From positions 1 to 64,000 of the forward strand of contig VCMS01000012.1 of the NCBI GenBank assembly GCA_022539475.1: a stretch of DNA of 64,000 nucleotides, written 5' to 3'. Origin of the DNA: Gracilaria domingensis (Eukaryota; Rhodophyta; Florideophyceae; Gracilariales; Gracilariaceae). Position 1 is the first letter of the stretch; each line of letters opens with the position of its first letter. Made by a program: the position numbers and the translations under genes. Shown in pieces: positions 10,086-20,399 of this stretch. The notes beneath the pieces are model-generated. The model saw only the letters and a program-made list of their open reading frames with translations, did no database searches and was not told the DNA's origin.

Positions 10086-10653
10086 GCATTTCATGGCCTT
10101 ATATAAATTGCAAAGGTTACAACTGAAAGCTTCAACATTTTTAGCCTCTCCGCTTGCATCGAAGGATGCCTGTTAAGCATATCTAACGTACTGCAGTTTT
10201 TGCCATTACCAAAAGCAGCCTTGAGCATCTATCACAGCGTTGCCGCCGTTGTTGCTGCAGCTGACGGCAGATGAGGCAGTCTACGCAGCAGTAGAAACGT
10301 CTCCATCAATTCCGTCTTCGTTATCGTAATTTTGGGTAATGGGGCGTAAGAAACGGAGCGGCAGGATGGCATCGGGCATATGATGCAGGTAAGCCTCGTG
10401 CGGAGCAGAGAACGCTTCTGTTTTTCACTGTAATATCGTGAGCAGGCGGCTCTGCGTATAGCACTGTGTCTGCATGCGCATCGGAATGTCGGCTGGCACT
10501 GCGTCTGAGAAGCGCGCACTGCGGCTACCGGTTCTTTTTGCGGCGGCGTCGCCCGCGTCATTAAGGATGAGATTGAGTTGTTCCCTTTCCCCCCATGACT
10601 CTGTTCATTCTATTTCACATCGAGCTGCAAGCTGCATCTTGTCGCACAATGCA
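10086..10653. other. No gene seen
   Basis: Intergenic. GC content rises sharply after ~10450 at the edge of the GC-rich block. Confidence 0.5.
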
Positions 10654-11160
10654 TTACGTTTTTCCAGCTACTCTTCCGTATTGACTTCTCTTTCGTGGCC
10701 TGTACTTCATACCTTGCCTCACGTACTCGGGCAGGTTCGGCGTCATGTGCAACGCGGTGGCCAGCGCGCGTTGGCCGTGCCTCTCGGCACCACCGCCAGC
10801 ACGGCGTGCAGGCGCGGTATGTCGCGGATTGGGGCGGCGACGGTGCTGACAGTGCCGTCGCCGCCGCACGCTACCAACAAGCGCGCCGCCGTCCGCGAGC
10901 GCGCGGGCGGCGACGTCGTGCGCATCGGGCTTTGCGCCGGTGTGTCGCACGAGGAAACAGTCGAACTAAATGACGAGCGCCGCGTTCACGAGGCGCAAAT
11001 CGTGCGAGGAGTCACTCGTTCCGCACACGGAGTTGATGACCACGCGCGGTGGCGTGGCGATGAACGTTGTGCGGTGGAGGGCGACGTGGCGTCGGTGGCA
11101 AGCCACGATGTGTATCGCGGTGAGGGAGCGGGGGAGTAGGGAGGCGAGCAAGTATGGAAG
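10654..11160 (-). pseudogene. YegS/BmrU-type diacylglycerol/lipid kinase remnant
   Basis: Read on the minus strand the pieces line up as RVVINSVCGTSDSSHDL (the N-terminal NPxSG-like loop), DAHDVAARALADGGA, then LLVACGGDGTVSTVA with the diagnostic GGDGT, then AVVPRGTAN and ALATALHMTPNLPE. This is the family's order from the nucleotide loop through the GTxN(A) motif. The pieces lie in two or three frames, with a change between GGDG and its upstream part and another directly after GTAN, so the gene looks broken unless very short introns intervene. No C-terminal lobe is visible. The segment is much more GC-rich than its neighbours. The family phosphorylates lipid alcohols with ATP. Confidence 0.65.
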
Positions 11161-11574
11161 CCGAGAGAGTCGGAGGGCGGTAGTGCGTTGCAGGACGGGG
11201 CGCGCGCGCGTGCCCGAATATCAGCCTTCAAACAATTCCAGCGCGTTGAGGATAGCATTCCGATGGCGCGTGGGTCGAACACGTGCCGCGGTGCTCCAGG
11301 GCGCTTGTCTGCCACGCCGCCAGCAAGGCGCACTTGAACGGAGAGCACCATCAGCGCCACGCGCGTGGTGAGCCTGTGCGCGCAGCGCATGGCAACGAGC
11401 GGTCCGGCAGCCCCCTGTGCGGCGGCCGCTATGATAGCAGCTGGTGGCGCGCGGTGGCGCCCAAATGAACCGCCAAGAAAAGCACATTGCAGCGCACGTG
11501 CGAGCCCGCCGCCGCGTGCAGTGGAGGAAGCCAGCCACGTGTCGTCGGCGCACAATACGAAAAGGCGGCGCAGC
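11161..11574 (-). other. GC-rich coding-like segment cut by the copia element
   Basis: Open minus-strand frames run across this stretch, for example one with VAMRCAHRLTTRVALMVLS. None matches a family I know. It ends in gcagc, the target duplication of the inserted retrotransposon, and resumes at 18732. It probably belonged to one locus with the lipid kinase remnant. Confidence 0.4.
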
Positions 11575-11873
11575 TGATGGTCTACTTTTGGTCTGCGGTA
11601 GGCAGCAGGGATGCGGTTTGTTAGCTTAAGAAAACATATTCAAAGTCATGTGGAGACCTCTTTACTGATGCTGAAGTCCTTAGCTACTTAAGTACGCTGG
11701 AGACCGACTCCCAGTACCGGGTTATCACTAAGGTCTTCAGGGGGTTATCGACTCCTGTCGGCCTTGGCCCAGAGCTGGCTGTAGGCTGGAGTTCGTCGCG
11801 ATATGCGACAGCCGGGTGCGCGGCGTACGAACTCGCTCGCATCAAGAGCGTGCTTGGCACTCGCTGAGCGTCA
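11575..11873 (-). repeat. copia 3' LTR
   Basis: The same 299-bp length as its partner, with boundaries fixed by the pair alignment and the flanking gcagc. Confidence 0.93.
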
Positions 11874-12700
11874 GTCGCTCTTCCTCTTGTTCGCACGTTG
11901 CGCAGGTAAGGGTGAAAACACGCTCCCGTTGGCGCGCACGACCCATTGCTGGACAGGATGATTAACAACTCCGCGTTGGATAAAATCACTCAGTGCTGGG
12001 CATGGTTTTGGCTTCGTTAGCGGATTAGCGCAATTTTTGCGCCGGAGAATGTGCCCAATGTCCGAGATTTCTTCTCGTTGATAGGCCTCGCGAGCTGCAG
12101 CAAAGTCAATCATGAGCCTCTTCTCGCGTGTGTAGGAAGCCTTCGTGATTGTGTCAAAGATGGATTGGCTGTCCGTAGGCATGCAGATGCGAATGCGGCG
12201 ATTAAAGCATCTTTAAAAGTAGGTGTTGAGCGTGTATGCAGCGTCAAACGCATCAGCGAACGCGTAGATCTCTGCACCTAGAATCGAGCGAACTACGGGT
12301 TTGCTTTTGTAGCTGCGGTACGCGAGAATACTGCAATTTCCCGAATTATCACAGAGCATAATAATGTAGCCAAGCTGTGATGACAAGTCGGGGTTGTTGG
12401 CAAATGAGCCATTCGAATATACGCGAAGATAGACACTGCTAGCATCAAGGTGGTAGTGCTTGATGCTGATATCACTGTTTTTCTTCAAATGCTGTACGAC
12501 GGAGTTCAGCGAGGCAACGTGAGATGCGGTGTACTGTTCTTCAGTAACTTGCGCAAGTTGCGCGCTGCGGCATGCAGCATCTGGCCCGGTGTACACCATC
12601 CAGTTAATCTTCATCAGTAGGGATTTGAACCAGCGGAATGAGGCATTGGCATCCAACGGAGAGAAGCAGGCGATTTGCGCGCGTTGATGCAATTCGATGA
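11874..12700 (-). mobile_element. copia RNase H region
   Basis: Copia-type RNase H motifs are visible: SNGSFANN, a GYIIMLCD strand, SILGAEIYAFADAFD, then DSQSIFDTITKASYTREKRL and IGHILRRKNCANPLTK, the usual end of copia pol. Fossil coding sequence. Confidence 0.85.
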
Positions 12701-12716
12701 AGCGCGGTTCGGTGTT

Positions 12717-13105
12717 CTATAAGAAATTTTTGCGGCTTGTGGATCACGCGCGGATGTAAATTGGATGGTTTTCCAAAAATAGGAGCGCACTATGTGGTGG
12801 AAAGGAGGATTAAAATCGCCTCGTATGACCTCATTTAGGGTGCCAAAAGGGAGTGTGCTATGAGTGTAGGAAGAGTGAGAAAGGATAGTGTAAGTGTCAT
12901 AACGCACTCAAAACAGCCTATCATGCAATAAGAACAACCTAAGCACACCCTCATATGACATTCACAAAATTGAAAAAATTGATAATTTAATATGCACCGC
13001 GCCAAAATGGAGGTCGCGTGAAAGGATTAATTAATGTAATGTAAGGGTCTGCAACATCCGATTGCCTTCATGTTACGTTCACAATTTTGAAAATTTTTCT
13101 TATAG
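12717..13105. repeat. 389-bp MITE-like repeat, copy 1
   Basis: Begins ctataagaaatttttgcgg and ends caattttgaaaatttttcttatag. The ends form an approximate terminal inverted repeat (CTATAAGAAA...). No coding potential. It lies inside the copia element. No target duplication could be settled by eye. Confidence 0.85.
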
Positions 13106-13107
13106 GG

Positions 13108-13900
13108 ATGTTGATATAAATGCCGGCGTAGAGGAACGACTCGTACTGCTTCGGTTTGGAGTCGAACCGTTGTTCTGTCTTGTCCGTTAATTTCTCAAAC
13201 TCTTCAATGCCCGACTGTATGCAGTCGTCGACGTAGGTTCCTATGCATTCTTGGAAAGCATCTCCATCGTTGTGCTTAAAGAAACAGTGCATGGTCGGAG
13301 GAGGCCTTTTCCACACCGAGATCGGTGAGGGTATGCTGGGTCATGGTATGATACCAATAGTCACGTGATTCAGTGAGTCCGTATATTGTGCGGTAGAGTT
13401 TCAGGAGACTGTTAGGTGGTAAATGCAGTTCGGGGGGGGGGTCGGAGGTATACACGTCTTTGGATGGGTGCACTGGCTTGGAGGTACGCAAGAGTGATGT
13501 CACGGGACCACACGCGGAAGCGAAACGTTGCTGGGAGTGATGTGATGATGCGCACGGTTTGTAATTTGAGTGACCGGGTGTCATGTACGAGTGCACCCTT
13601 TTCGCGGTCGGAATGTCCTTGGGCAATCAATCGGGCCGTGTAGATTGGGGAGGACGTCTCAGCATTTTTGATTGTAAGAACCCATCTGTAACCGATGATA
13701 TTGGGCTTCTCACCATGAGAGAGGCACTCTGCATGCGCGTCTTCTTTGGAAACAATTGTTTCCACAGAAGACGCGCATGTTTCGAAACAATATTTTAAAC
13801 GTTTCGCGAATGCAGTCCGTCGAGCTCCTTCTGTCGGGCGGGTCCAAATTCGGGGAGAGTGGAGCGAGGATCTCTGGGCTGTATGATCTCGGTTAACAGT
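13108..13900 (-). mobile_element. copia reverse transcriptase region
   Basis: Copia RT blocks are readable: GYRWVLTIKNAE, VWSRDITLAYLQA, LLKLYRTIYGLTESRDYWY and a GTYVDDCIQSG version of the YVDD active site. Fossil sequence, bracketed by the two 389-bp repeats. Confidence 0.88.
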
Positions 13901-13912
13901 ATGGAGGGGGTC

Positions 13913-14301
13913 CTATAAGAAATTTTTGCGGCTTGCGGATCACGCGCGGATGTAAATTGGATGGGTTTTCAAAAATAGGAGCGCTCTATGTGGTGGAATG
14001 GAGGATTAAAATCGCCTTCTATGACCGCATTTAGGGTACCAAAAGGGAATGTGCTGTGAGTGTAAGAGGAGTGGGAAAGGATAGTGCAAGTGTCATAACG
14101 CACTCACAACAGCCTATCATGCAATGAGAACAACTTCAGCACACCCTCATACGACATTCACAAAACTGAAAAAATTGATAATTTAATATGCACCGCGCCA
14201 AAATGGAGGTCGCACGGAAGGCTTAATGAATGTAATATGAGGGTCTACAACATCCGATCGCCTTCATGTTACGTTCACAATTTTGAAAAATTTTCTTATA
14301 G
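13913..14301. repeat. 389-bp MITE-like repeat, copy 2
   Basis: The same length and orientation as copy 1, with scattered substitutions. The identical length in both copies argues for transposition of a defined unit. Confidence 0.85.
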
Positions 14302-15310
14302 GGGGGGCTGATGAGGTTCAGCGGACTCAGGTGTGATGAAAGCATCGCATTGGGCTTTGAACCTGCGGACAATTGCATCGTCGGCTGAGAGATCTAAAGG
14401 GATACATTGGGCAATAGAGAATTGTTGTATACCGGCGTGCGTACGGACGTGAAGTTGTTTGTCATCGACGAAAACCACACGAAAAGGGCCAATAGAGCGC
14501 TTCTGCTTCTCGCGATAAACACGGATCCAACCGCCAGGTTCAAAATTGAAACCTGCAGCGGGTGGGACGCGGGCACGGAGGGCTTCGAGAACGCGAAAGC
14601 GGGCGACAATTGTTGTGTATTCGCGGCGGGCTGTGTCGAGGGCAGCCATATGGATTCGTTGCTCTTTTTGGTTGAAGTGGGAGGCATATAGGCGAAGTAA
14701 GGTGCCAAAGACCAATAGTGAAGGGACGAGGCCGTTCGGATCCATCGTATCATTGATGGTTTTCACTGCAAGTCGGAGTCGTGTATCGCGGGCAAGGAGT
14801 GCGAAATCAATTGATATCCCATTGAAGACGGGCCGCAATGGTTCATGATATCGTTCACCCAGGCCCAGACTGTTGTGGCTTTCAACCACATAGGTGATGA
14901 GGGAGATTCCGAGAGATGCTGTCTGTTCAGTCTATGCTTTGGACGTGAAGACACTGCCTTGATCCACGTGTTGTTTGTTGGGGGCGCCGGTGTAGACTGT
15001 GAGCCAACCGAAGAGGAAGGCCTGCCATACTACTTCTGCAGATTCGCCTGGTAGAAACACGGCGATACAGAATCCGGTCTCAACGTCCACAACCTGGAGG
15101 ACTGGGTGCTTCTTCCCACGGTCACGGCGGTACATAAGATCAAGAGTGATCTTATTGTTGAAGACGATTTTGTCCGGAGGTAAGGAGACACGGAACCGTA
15201 CCCGGAGAGTGCGCAACGTCTGGCATGTTCCGCAGAAATCGGCGATGTGTCGGAGGAGTTCCTTGGTGGTGTTGTCGGTTTGTCGGAGTGAGGCACGGCG
15301 CAGGAGTTAA
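14302..15310 (-). mobile_element. copia integrase region
   Basis: Integrase core and tail: a KITLDLMYRRDRGKKHPVLQ strand, HVDQGSVFTSKA, LGLGERYHEPLRPVF and a C-terminal IGPFRVVFVDDKQLHVRT segment of the kind that follows copia integrases. Fossil. Confidence 0.75.
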
Positions 15311-16201
15311 AGTAGTTTTGCAGGTTGAAGGGTGGGAAAATTGGAGATGCAGACGGCGGAGCTCCCCTTCGGTGTAGGGGCTGGTAGCAGTGTGGAGAAT
15401 GCTAGAGGGAGACGAGATATCCCAGACGATAAAAAGATGACCGTTGAGTTTTTGAAGGTGGATAATCCAGTCAGCAGTGCCAGATTCGAGCTGCTGGAGC
15501 TTCGTGTCTAAGATAAGGTGGTGTCGGGCACCAATATCTAGCCCAAGTAGGAAAGGCACAGCGGCGTCGACGCTGTCGATGTGGAGGGCAAGAGAGGAGC
15601 CATCGGGAAGCAGAATTTGAACAGAAAAGGTACCGAGGGAGTGGTGTATGGCATTCGCGGACTTGAACGACTCATGTGAGGATTCTAAAACGGAGTGGAG
15701 ATCGCTGTTCGGTTGTTGGGTCTCATGGAGAACGATGGCTTGGGGGAGCCCAACCACGGATTTGGCGTCGCCAGAATCGATGCAGGCACAGAGGAAGGGT
15801 TGTTGCTGGGTGGCGATGTGAACGCTGGCCGTGAGCAAGGTCTCCCAAATAACGACAGATTTGGCCGCAGTATGGGAATAATGCGTGGCGTCGATGGTTT
15901 GGAAATTGGCAGTGCGAAAGACAGCAGTTGTGTCTTGATGAAGTGAAGGCTGTGTGTGTGGTGGTATGTTGGTACCGTCGGGCCGAATAGATGGTGCCGG
16001 AGGGGCCAAAAATGCGATCGCACGCAGAGGCACTCTAGATATGACGCAAGGGGTGGCAGCGGGGAGAGAAGGGTGCGAAGGTTTGGGGGCAATATCATCG
16101 AGTCGCGCGGTAGTGTGAGTGTCGAGCGCAGAAGAGATGGTGATGTTGGGCGGGGGAGTGAGGACATTTCGCCTTGGGTTGGAGACGAGTCGGCGGGTCA
16201 A
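15311..16201 (-). mobile_element. copia protease and pre-integrase region
   Basis: A protease-like active-site segment FLCACIDSGDAKSVVG is followed by a flap-like LLPDGSSLALHIDSVDA and PFLLGLDI. After it comes a pre-integrase-like stretch (LRRLHLQFSHPS). Confidence 0.75.
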
Positions 16202-16209
16202 TTCTCCTT

Positions 16210-18409
16210 TTAAAAAGGCTGGAGTAGATGGTCGGGGGCTGCAGAAGCAGTGGCGGCGTGGAGAGTTGACGAGGCCTGTAAGAAGTTCGTGAAGTTCGGA
16301 TTGATATCGAAAGGAACTTCGGCGTAATCATCCGTATTGTCCATTCGAGAGTCATGTGTCTCGTCTGGAGCAAGTGCTGCTGTAGCGGCATTTATGACAT
16401 GCTCAGGGGTTTCGTCAGCGCAATCGGCCAATGCTGCATTGAGTATGGACTGTACTGTTTCGGCGTTCTTGCCGGTGTCTTCACCCTTGGGGTTGGCGTC
16501 ATTCAGGCAGTTGTAGAGGGTCTGTGCAGCTTCTTGCCACGGCGAGAGTGAGGGCAGTCACTTTTCATGTGCCTCTTCCGCCGACAATAGTAGCACCTGT
16601 CGCTAGAGCGATAGCGTTGGTGGGACTGGTATGGTGCCTTCGACGTACGGTGTAAATAGCGAGAGCGCGTTGGACGAAAGGAAGGAAGGTGGATTGGACG
16701 CCCGTAACGCCGGTTGGCGTAGTTAATGTCAATCGTCTTATCTACATTCCCGAAAACAGCACGTTCATTCCCAGAGGCCTTCTGGATAGAACACTATCGT
16801 TGAGCGCAGTCAGCGATAGCCGTGGAGAGGGTTTAGAACGTAGGATAAGTCGTTGATGGACGGTTACATTCTATGGCACACCAGTCTTGGCCTTCTAGCG
16901 ATGCGATCAAGAGTTTCCGTTTGAGGTGTTCACCACGGAAATCATTAGGGATGCGTTCGAAGTGGGCTTGAATTTCCGCAGTCAACTTGCAGAAAGCCTC
17001 ATTGATGGACGTCGATCCATCAAAAAAGTCGGATATGCGGAGACTTTGCAGGTAATTGAGCACCCGACGCAGTTTAGCTACAGTGTCAAATCGCTCAGAC
17101 ATTAAAGCACTTGCCTCACAGAATCCTTGTGCCACAGGTACAACGTATTTGTTGTAGTGTTTGTGTTCTTCCCCTTTGATCGTGAAAGACACAACAGGAA
17201 GTGCTTCAGTGTCAGTTAGATTATAGACATCAATGACGTACTGTTGCAGCTCTTCAGCTGTTTCAGCCGAAGCTTCTGAGACTATTCCTTGGAACCGGTT
17301 GTTCTTAAAGTATTGCGAAGCGTGTTTACTGGCATTCTGCAATGTGTACTCACAGGTATTGGTGTTATACGGTTGATACGAATATGAAGGGTCAAAGTGT
17401 GGTGGTGGATGGTTAAATTGAGGATTGGGGAGAGCAGTCCGTGGGTTCGAGGTATGAGGGGCAAATTGGGTTGTAGGCCCGTGTGCTCTGTAATGGGCAG
17501 TATTGCTTGGTAGCGCAGAAGGGTTGGGGTGTGAGAACGGTTGCTGCGCCGAGGTGGGCAGCATGGACGATGATGGAACGGCAGCATTGGGAGCAGGGGG
17601 CGGAGCGGAATCGTGTCGTTCGAGGTTGAGGTTCTCGAGAGCGTGACGAAAGTTTTCGTACTGGGCGGCAATTTGCGCCTGTTGTGCTTGCATACGCACT
17701 AGAGCCTGTTGCATATTGCTCAGACAGCGCTAAGACCGGATCCTCCTGGGGAGTTGCGCATGGGCGGTGCTTGGAGCGCCAGTTTGAGGGGTAACCAGCT
17801 GATAGAGCATCGAATTCGCTTGCTGCGGAGGACGAAATTGAGTGCTTGATGCCATGGGAGTGTTGTTGCCACTGTGTCAAGGGTGCGGTCGTTTTTCGAC
17901 GTCGATTCCGTAGATGAGCTGGAAGAGATCCTATTCGTCTCCATCTTTATAAAGGGCATGGGGAAAACGCACAGTAGGGCTGTACTAAATAGTATTATTC
18001 GGAACACTTATACCAAAGGCTTGAAGCTTACTCTCCAGCGCACGGGCACAGTTCTTTCGAACCGCTGGTTCGCAGAGTAGGATTGGATCGAGATCCAATC
18101 GTAGGCGCTCCAGGGACAATTCGAGGGAGGGCTTTGTGCGGAGGATTTCGCGAACAATCGCAGCAAAGATGAGTTGTGTAGGCGACGTTACTTCAGTTCG
18201 GGGAAGAAATGGGTAGCATTTCCAACTGGAGAGGAGAGCTCATGATACGTTAGAGATTGAACCGTGTTGTTTGCGGCGGTGGCGGCAGTGTCAACGTTGT
18301 GGGAAGCGGCAGGCGGAGCAGAGGCGGTTGTGGGCGGATTGGTTGCTTGGTCGGAAAGACCGGCTTGGTCAGCAATGGATTGATTCTCGAGGTTCATTGA
18401 AGAGATCAA
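16210..18409 (-). mobile_element. copia gag region with zinc knuckle
   Basis: The N-terminal part is Ala/Pro/Thr-rich, followed by a Gln-rich helix (MQAQQAQIAAQYENF) and a capsid-like domain. Near 16560-16600 there is a CYYCRRKRHMKSDC zinc knuckle (CX2CX4HX4C). Fossil. Confidence 0.8.
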
Positions 18410-18432
18410 TTAACGAAAAGAGGTCAATCGAT

Positions 18433-18731
18433 TGATGGTCTACTATTGCTCTGCGGTAGGCAGCAGGGATGCGGTTTGTAAGGTTAGGAAAACATATTCA
18501 AAATCATGGGGAGACCTCTTTACTGATGTAGGAGTCCCTAGCTACTGAAGCACCCTGGGGACCGATTCCCAGTACCGGGTTATCGCGAAGGTTCTCAGGG
18601 GGTTATCGACTCCTGTCGGTTTCGGCCTAGAACTGGATGTAGGCTGGAGTTCGTAGCGATATGCGACAGCCGGGTGCGCTGCATGCAAACTCGCTGGCAT
18701 CAAGAGCGTGCTTGGCTCTCGCTGAGATTCA
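18433..18731 (-). repeat. copia 5' LTR
   Basis: The partner of the left copy, followed by the second gcagc target duplication at 18732-18736. Confidence 0.93.
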
Positions 18732-20150
18732 GCAGCCTGCATCACACGCTCTGGCGTCCATTTGGCCAGCAGCTGACGCAACAGCGCAACCAACTCCTGT
18801 TCACCGTCGATAAGCGTCCCGTGCATGTCGTGTACCACGCGCTGAGCAGCAGCGCGCTCAGTGGCAGCCACTCGCAGCCACAGAACGCAATGCGCTTGCG
18901 CTCACGCTCACCGCCCCCGCGCGCGCGCACTCCAGCTGCGCAGGCAGCCCTGCCCACATGGTCTGCATCTTCAGCACGTACTTGTTCACGTACGTAAAGT
19001 CTCGCGCCGCTTCAAGCATACGCTGAAGTAGCGGTCGCCGTCGCAGCCGCCGTTGCGGCCGCCGCCGTCGCCGTTGCAGCCGCCGTCGCCGCCGCAACCG
19101 TAACCGTGGCCGCCGCCGAGGCCGAAGGCGCCGTTGCCATCGCAGCCCGAGCGCGTCGCCTCCTTCTTTTCATTCTTTGCGCGGCGTGTCCGCGCGCATT
19201 GGCGCGGCGCGCCGCATCTACAAATACAGCACCTCGTTGCCGCCTGCGCGCCGCTCGCGTTTCCACCGCTTCCGCCCGACTCTTGCGCCTCTTTTGGGGG
19301 GGCTGGGTTGTGATGAGCGAGTGCTACGACCGGTTGGGACGTAGCTCGAACGACATGAGTGGGCTTTTATAGACATGATGACATCGGATCGATTGTGGCA
19401 ATATCTCGCATTTCAGATGAAGAAAGAATCGGCCAGAGCAGAGGAAGGCGAAACGTTCAAAAATGTGCTCGAAATGATGCGTTGTGACGCGAACCACAAC
19501 CGAGTGGAGCGGTGGCGCTGGGGACATGCTCCGGTGCGGCGGGGAACCGTGAAATGTTGAATCTCGTCGCGGGACGGGACTCATAGGCACGCGAGCTGCG
19601 CAAGGAGAGGCAATGAATGCGATATGAATGAATTTAGCGCGCGGAGGCGGTTGGCGCGCCTTGTTCGATTTTTGCGGCACTGGTGTGGCGGCGCCGTATG
19701 CGTTGCTGGCGTTCCACGCGCGTCTCAGAGCCGCTGCGCGCACAAGGAGCGCGCGAATATGGCTTGGGGAATGACGGGCTCGCGGCGGGTGTACGAGACA
19801 ACGGTGCAGCTGTGGAACCTCGTAACTGCCGCAGTTGTGTGGGTGAGGGCGCGGGGTGCGACAGAGAGGGGGGCGCAGCGGATTTGTCGGCGAGCGCGGC
19901 TTGTATTGTATAGCACTGAAGGTAAGAGACGCAGCAGGCGCGAACAAACGGGTAGCGACGCTGGTGAGTGGCGGCGTGACGAGGGAGAGCAGAGGGTAGG
20001 GCGAGAAAGGCTGGCGGCGAGGCTTCTGTGCGCGGCGAATTGGATATACGCGGCGCGCGCGAACGGCGAGCGCTCGCGACGACTCATCGACGCGCTCAAA
20101 CTCGTCAGCGCGGCAGCCAACTGAAAACGCCATTTTGGTGATGGCGTCGG
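18732..20150 (-). other. GC-rich segment continuing the interrupted host locus
   Basis: Minus-strand frames open here include one running through VVHDMHGTLIDGEQELVALL up to the target duplication, and another with ARDFTYVNKYVLKMQTMW. A (GCC/GTC)n trinucleotide-like tract at 19030-19110 would encode an Arg- or Ala-rich run. A long minus ORF at 19324-20349 is open probably because of high GC. I read this as the upstream part, perhaps with promoter, of the GC-rich locus whose other half is 10654-11574. No function can be given. Confidence 0.4.
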
Positions 20151-20399
20151 CGGTTACAGCCAAAGGAGGCAAAAACGATAAAAATGAAGTTTGCTCTCGT
20201 AGAGTACCAGTCCAATTGGACGAAGAAGCACTAGTCAAATATAAACTTACAGAGATATAATGCGGCAGAAGACAAGCAAACAGAACACGAACACAAAAAC
20301 AGGGAAGGAATACCAAACGATAGACAAAAAGATAAAGAAGAACAAACAAAGGTAATATATGTAATGAGATATGAATGGAAGTGTGTCAGAACTTGACAA

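Larger units (their letters stand above)
11575..18731 (-). mobile_element. Ty1/copia LTR retrotransposon, old, broken
   Basis: A 7157-bp element on the minus strand bounded by two 299-bp direct repeats, each beginning TGATGG and ending TCA, flanked by gcagc on both sides. Parts in coding order (right to left) are gag with zinc knuckle, aspartic protease, integrase, reverse transcriptase and RNase H. A purine tract (aagaggaagagcgac in coding sense) directly precedes the 3' LTR. The LTRs differ at roughly 35 of 299 positions by eye (~12%), so the insertion is old. Coding sequence is broken many times, and two copies of a 389-bp repeat sit inside it. Confidence 0.93.

Noticed and set aside
10474-11139. 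221-codon plus-strand ORF
   Set aside because: Antisense to the lipid-kinase motifs; kept open by high GC.
19324-20349. 341-codon minus-strand ORF
   Set aside because: Low-complexity Arg/Pro/Ser translation of GC-rich DNA with an AT-rich start; no protein-like pattern.
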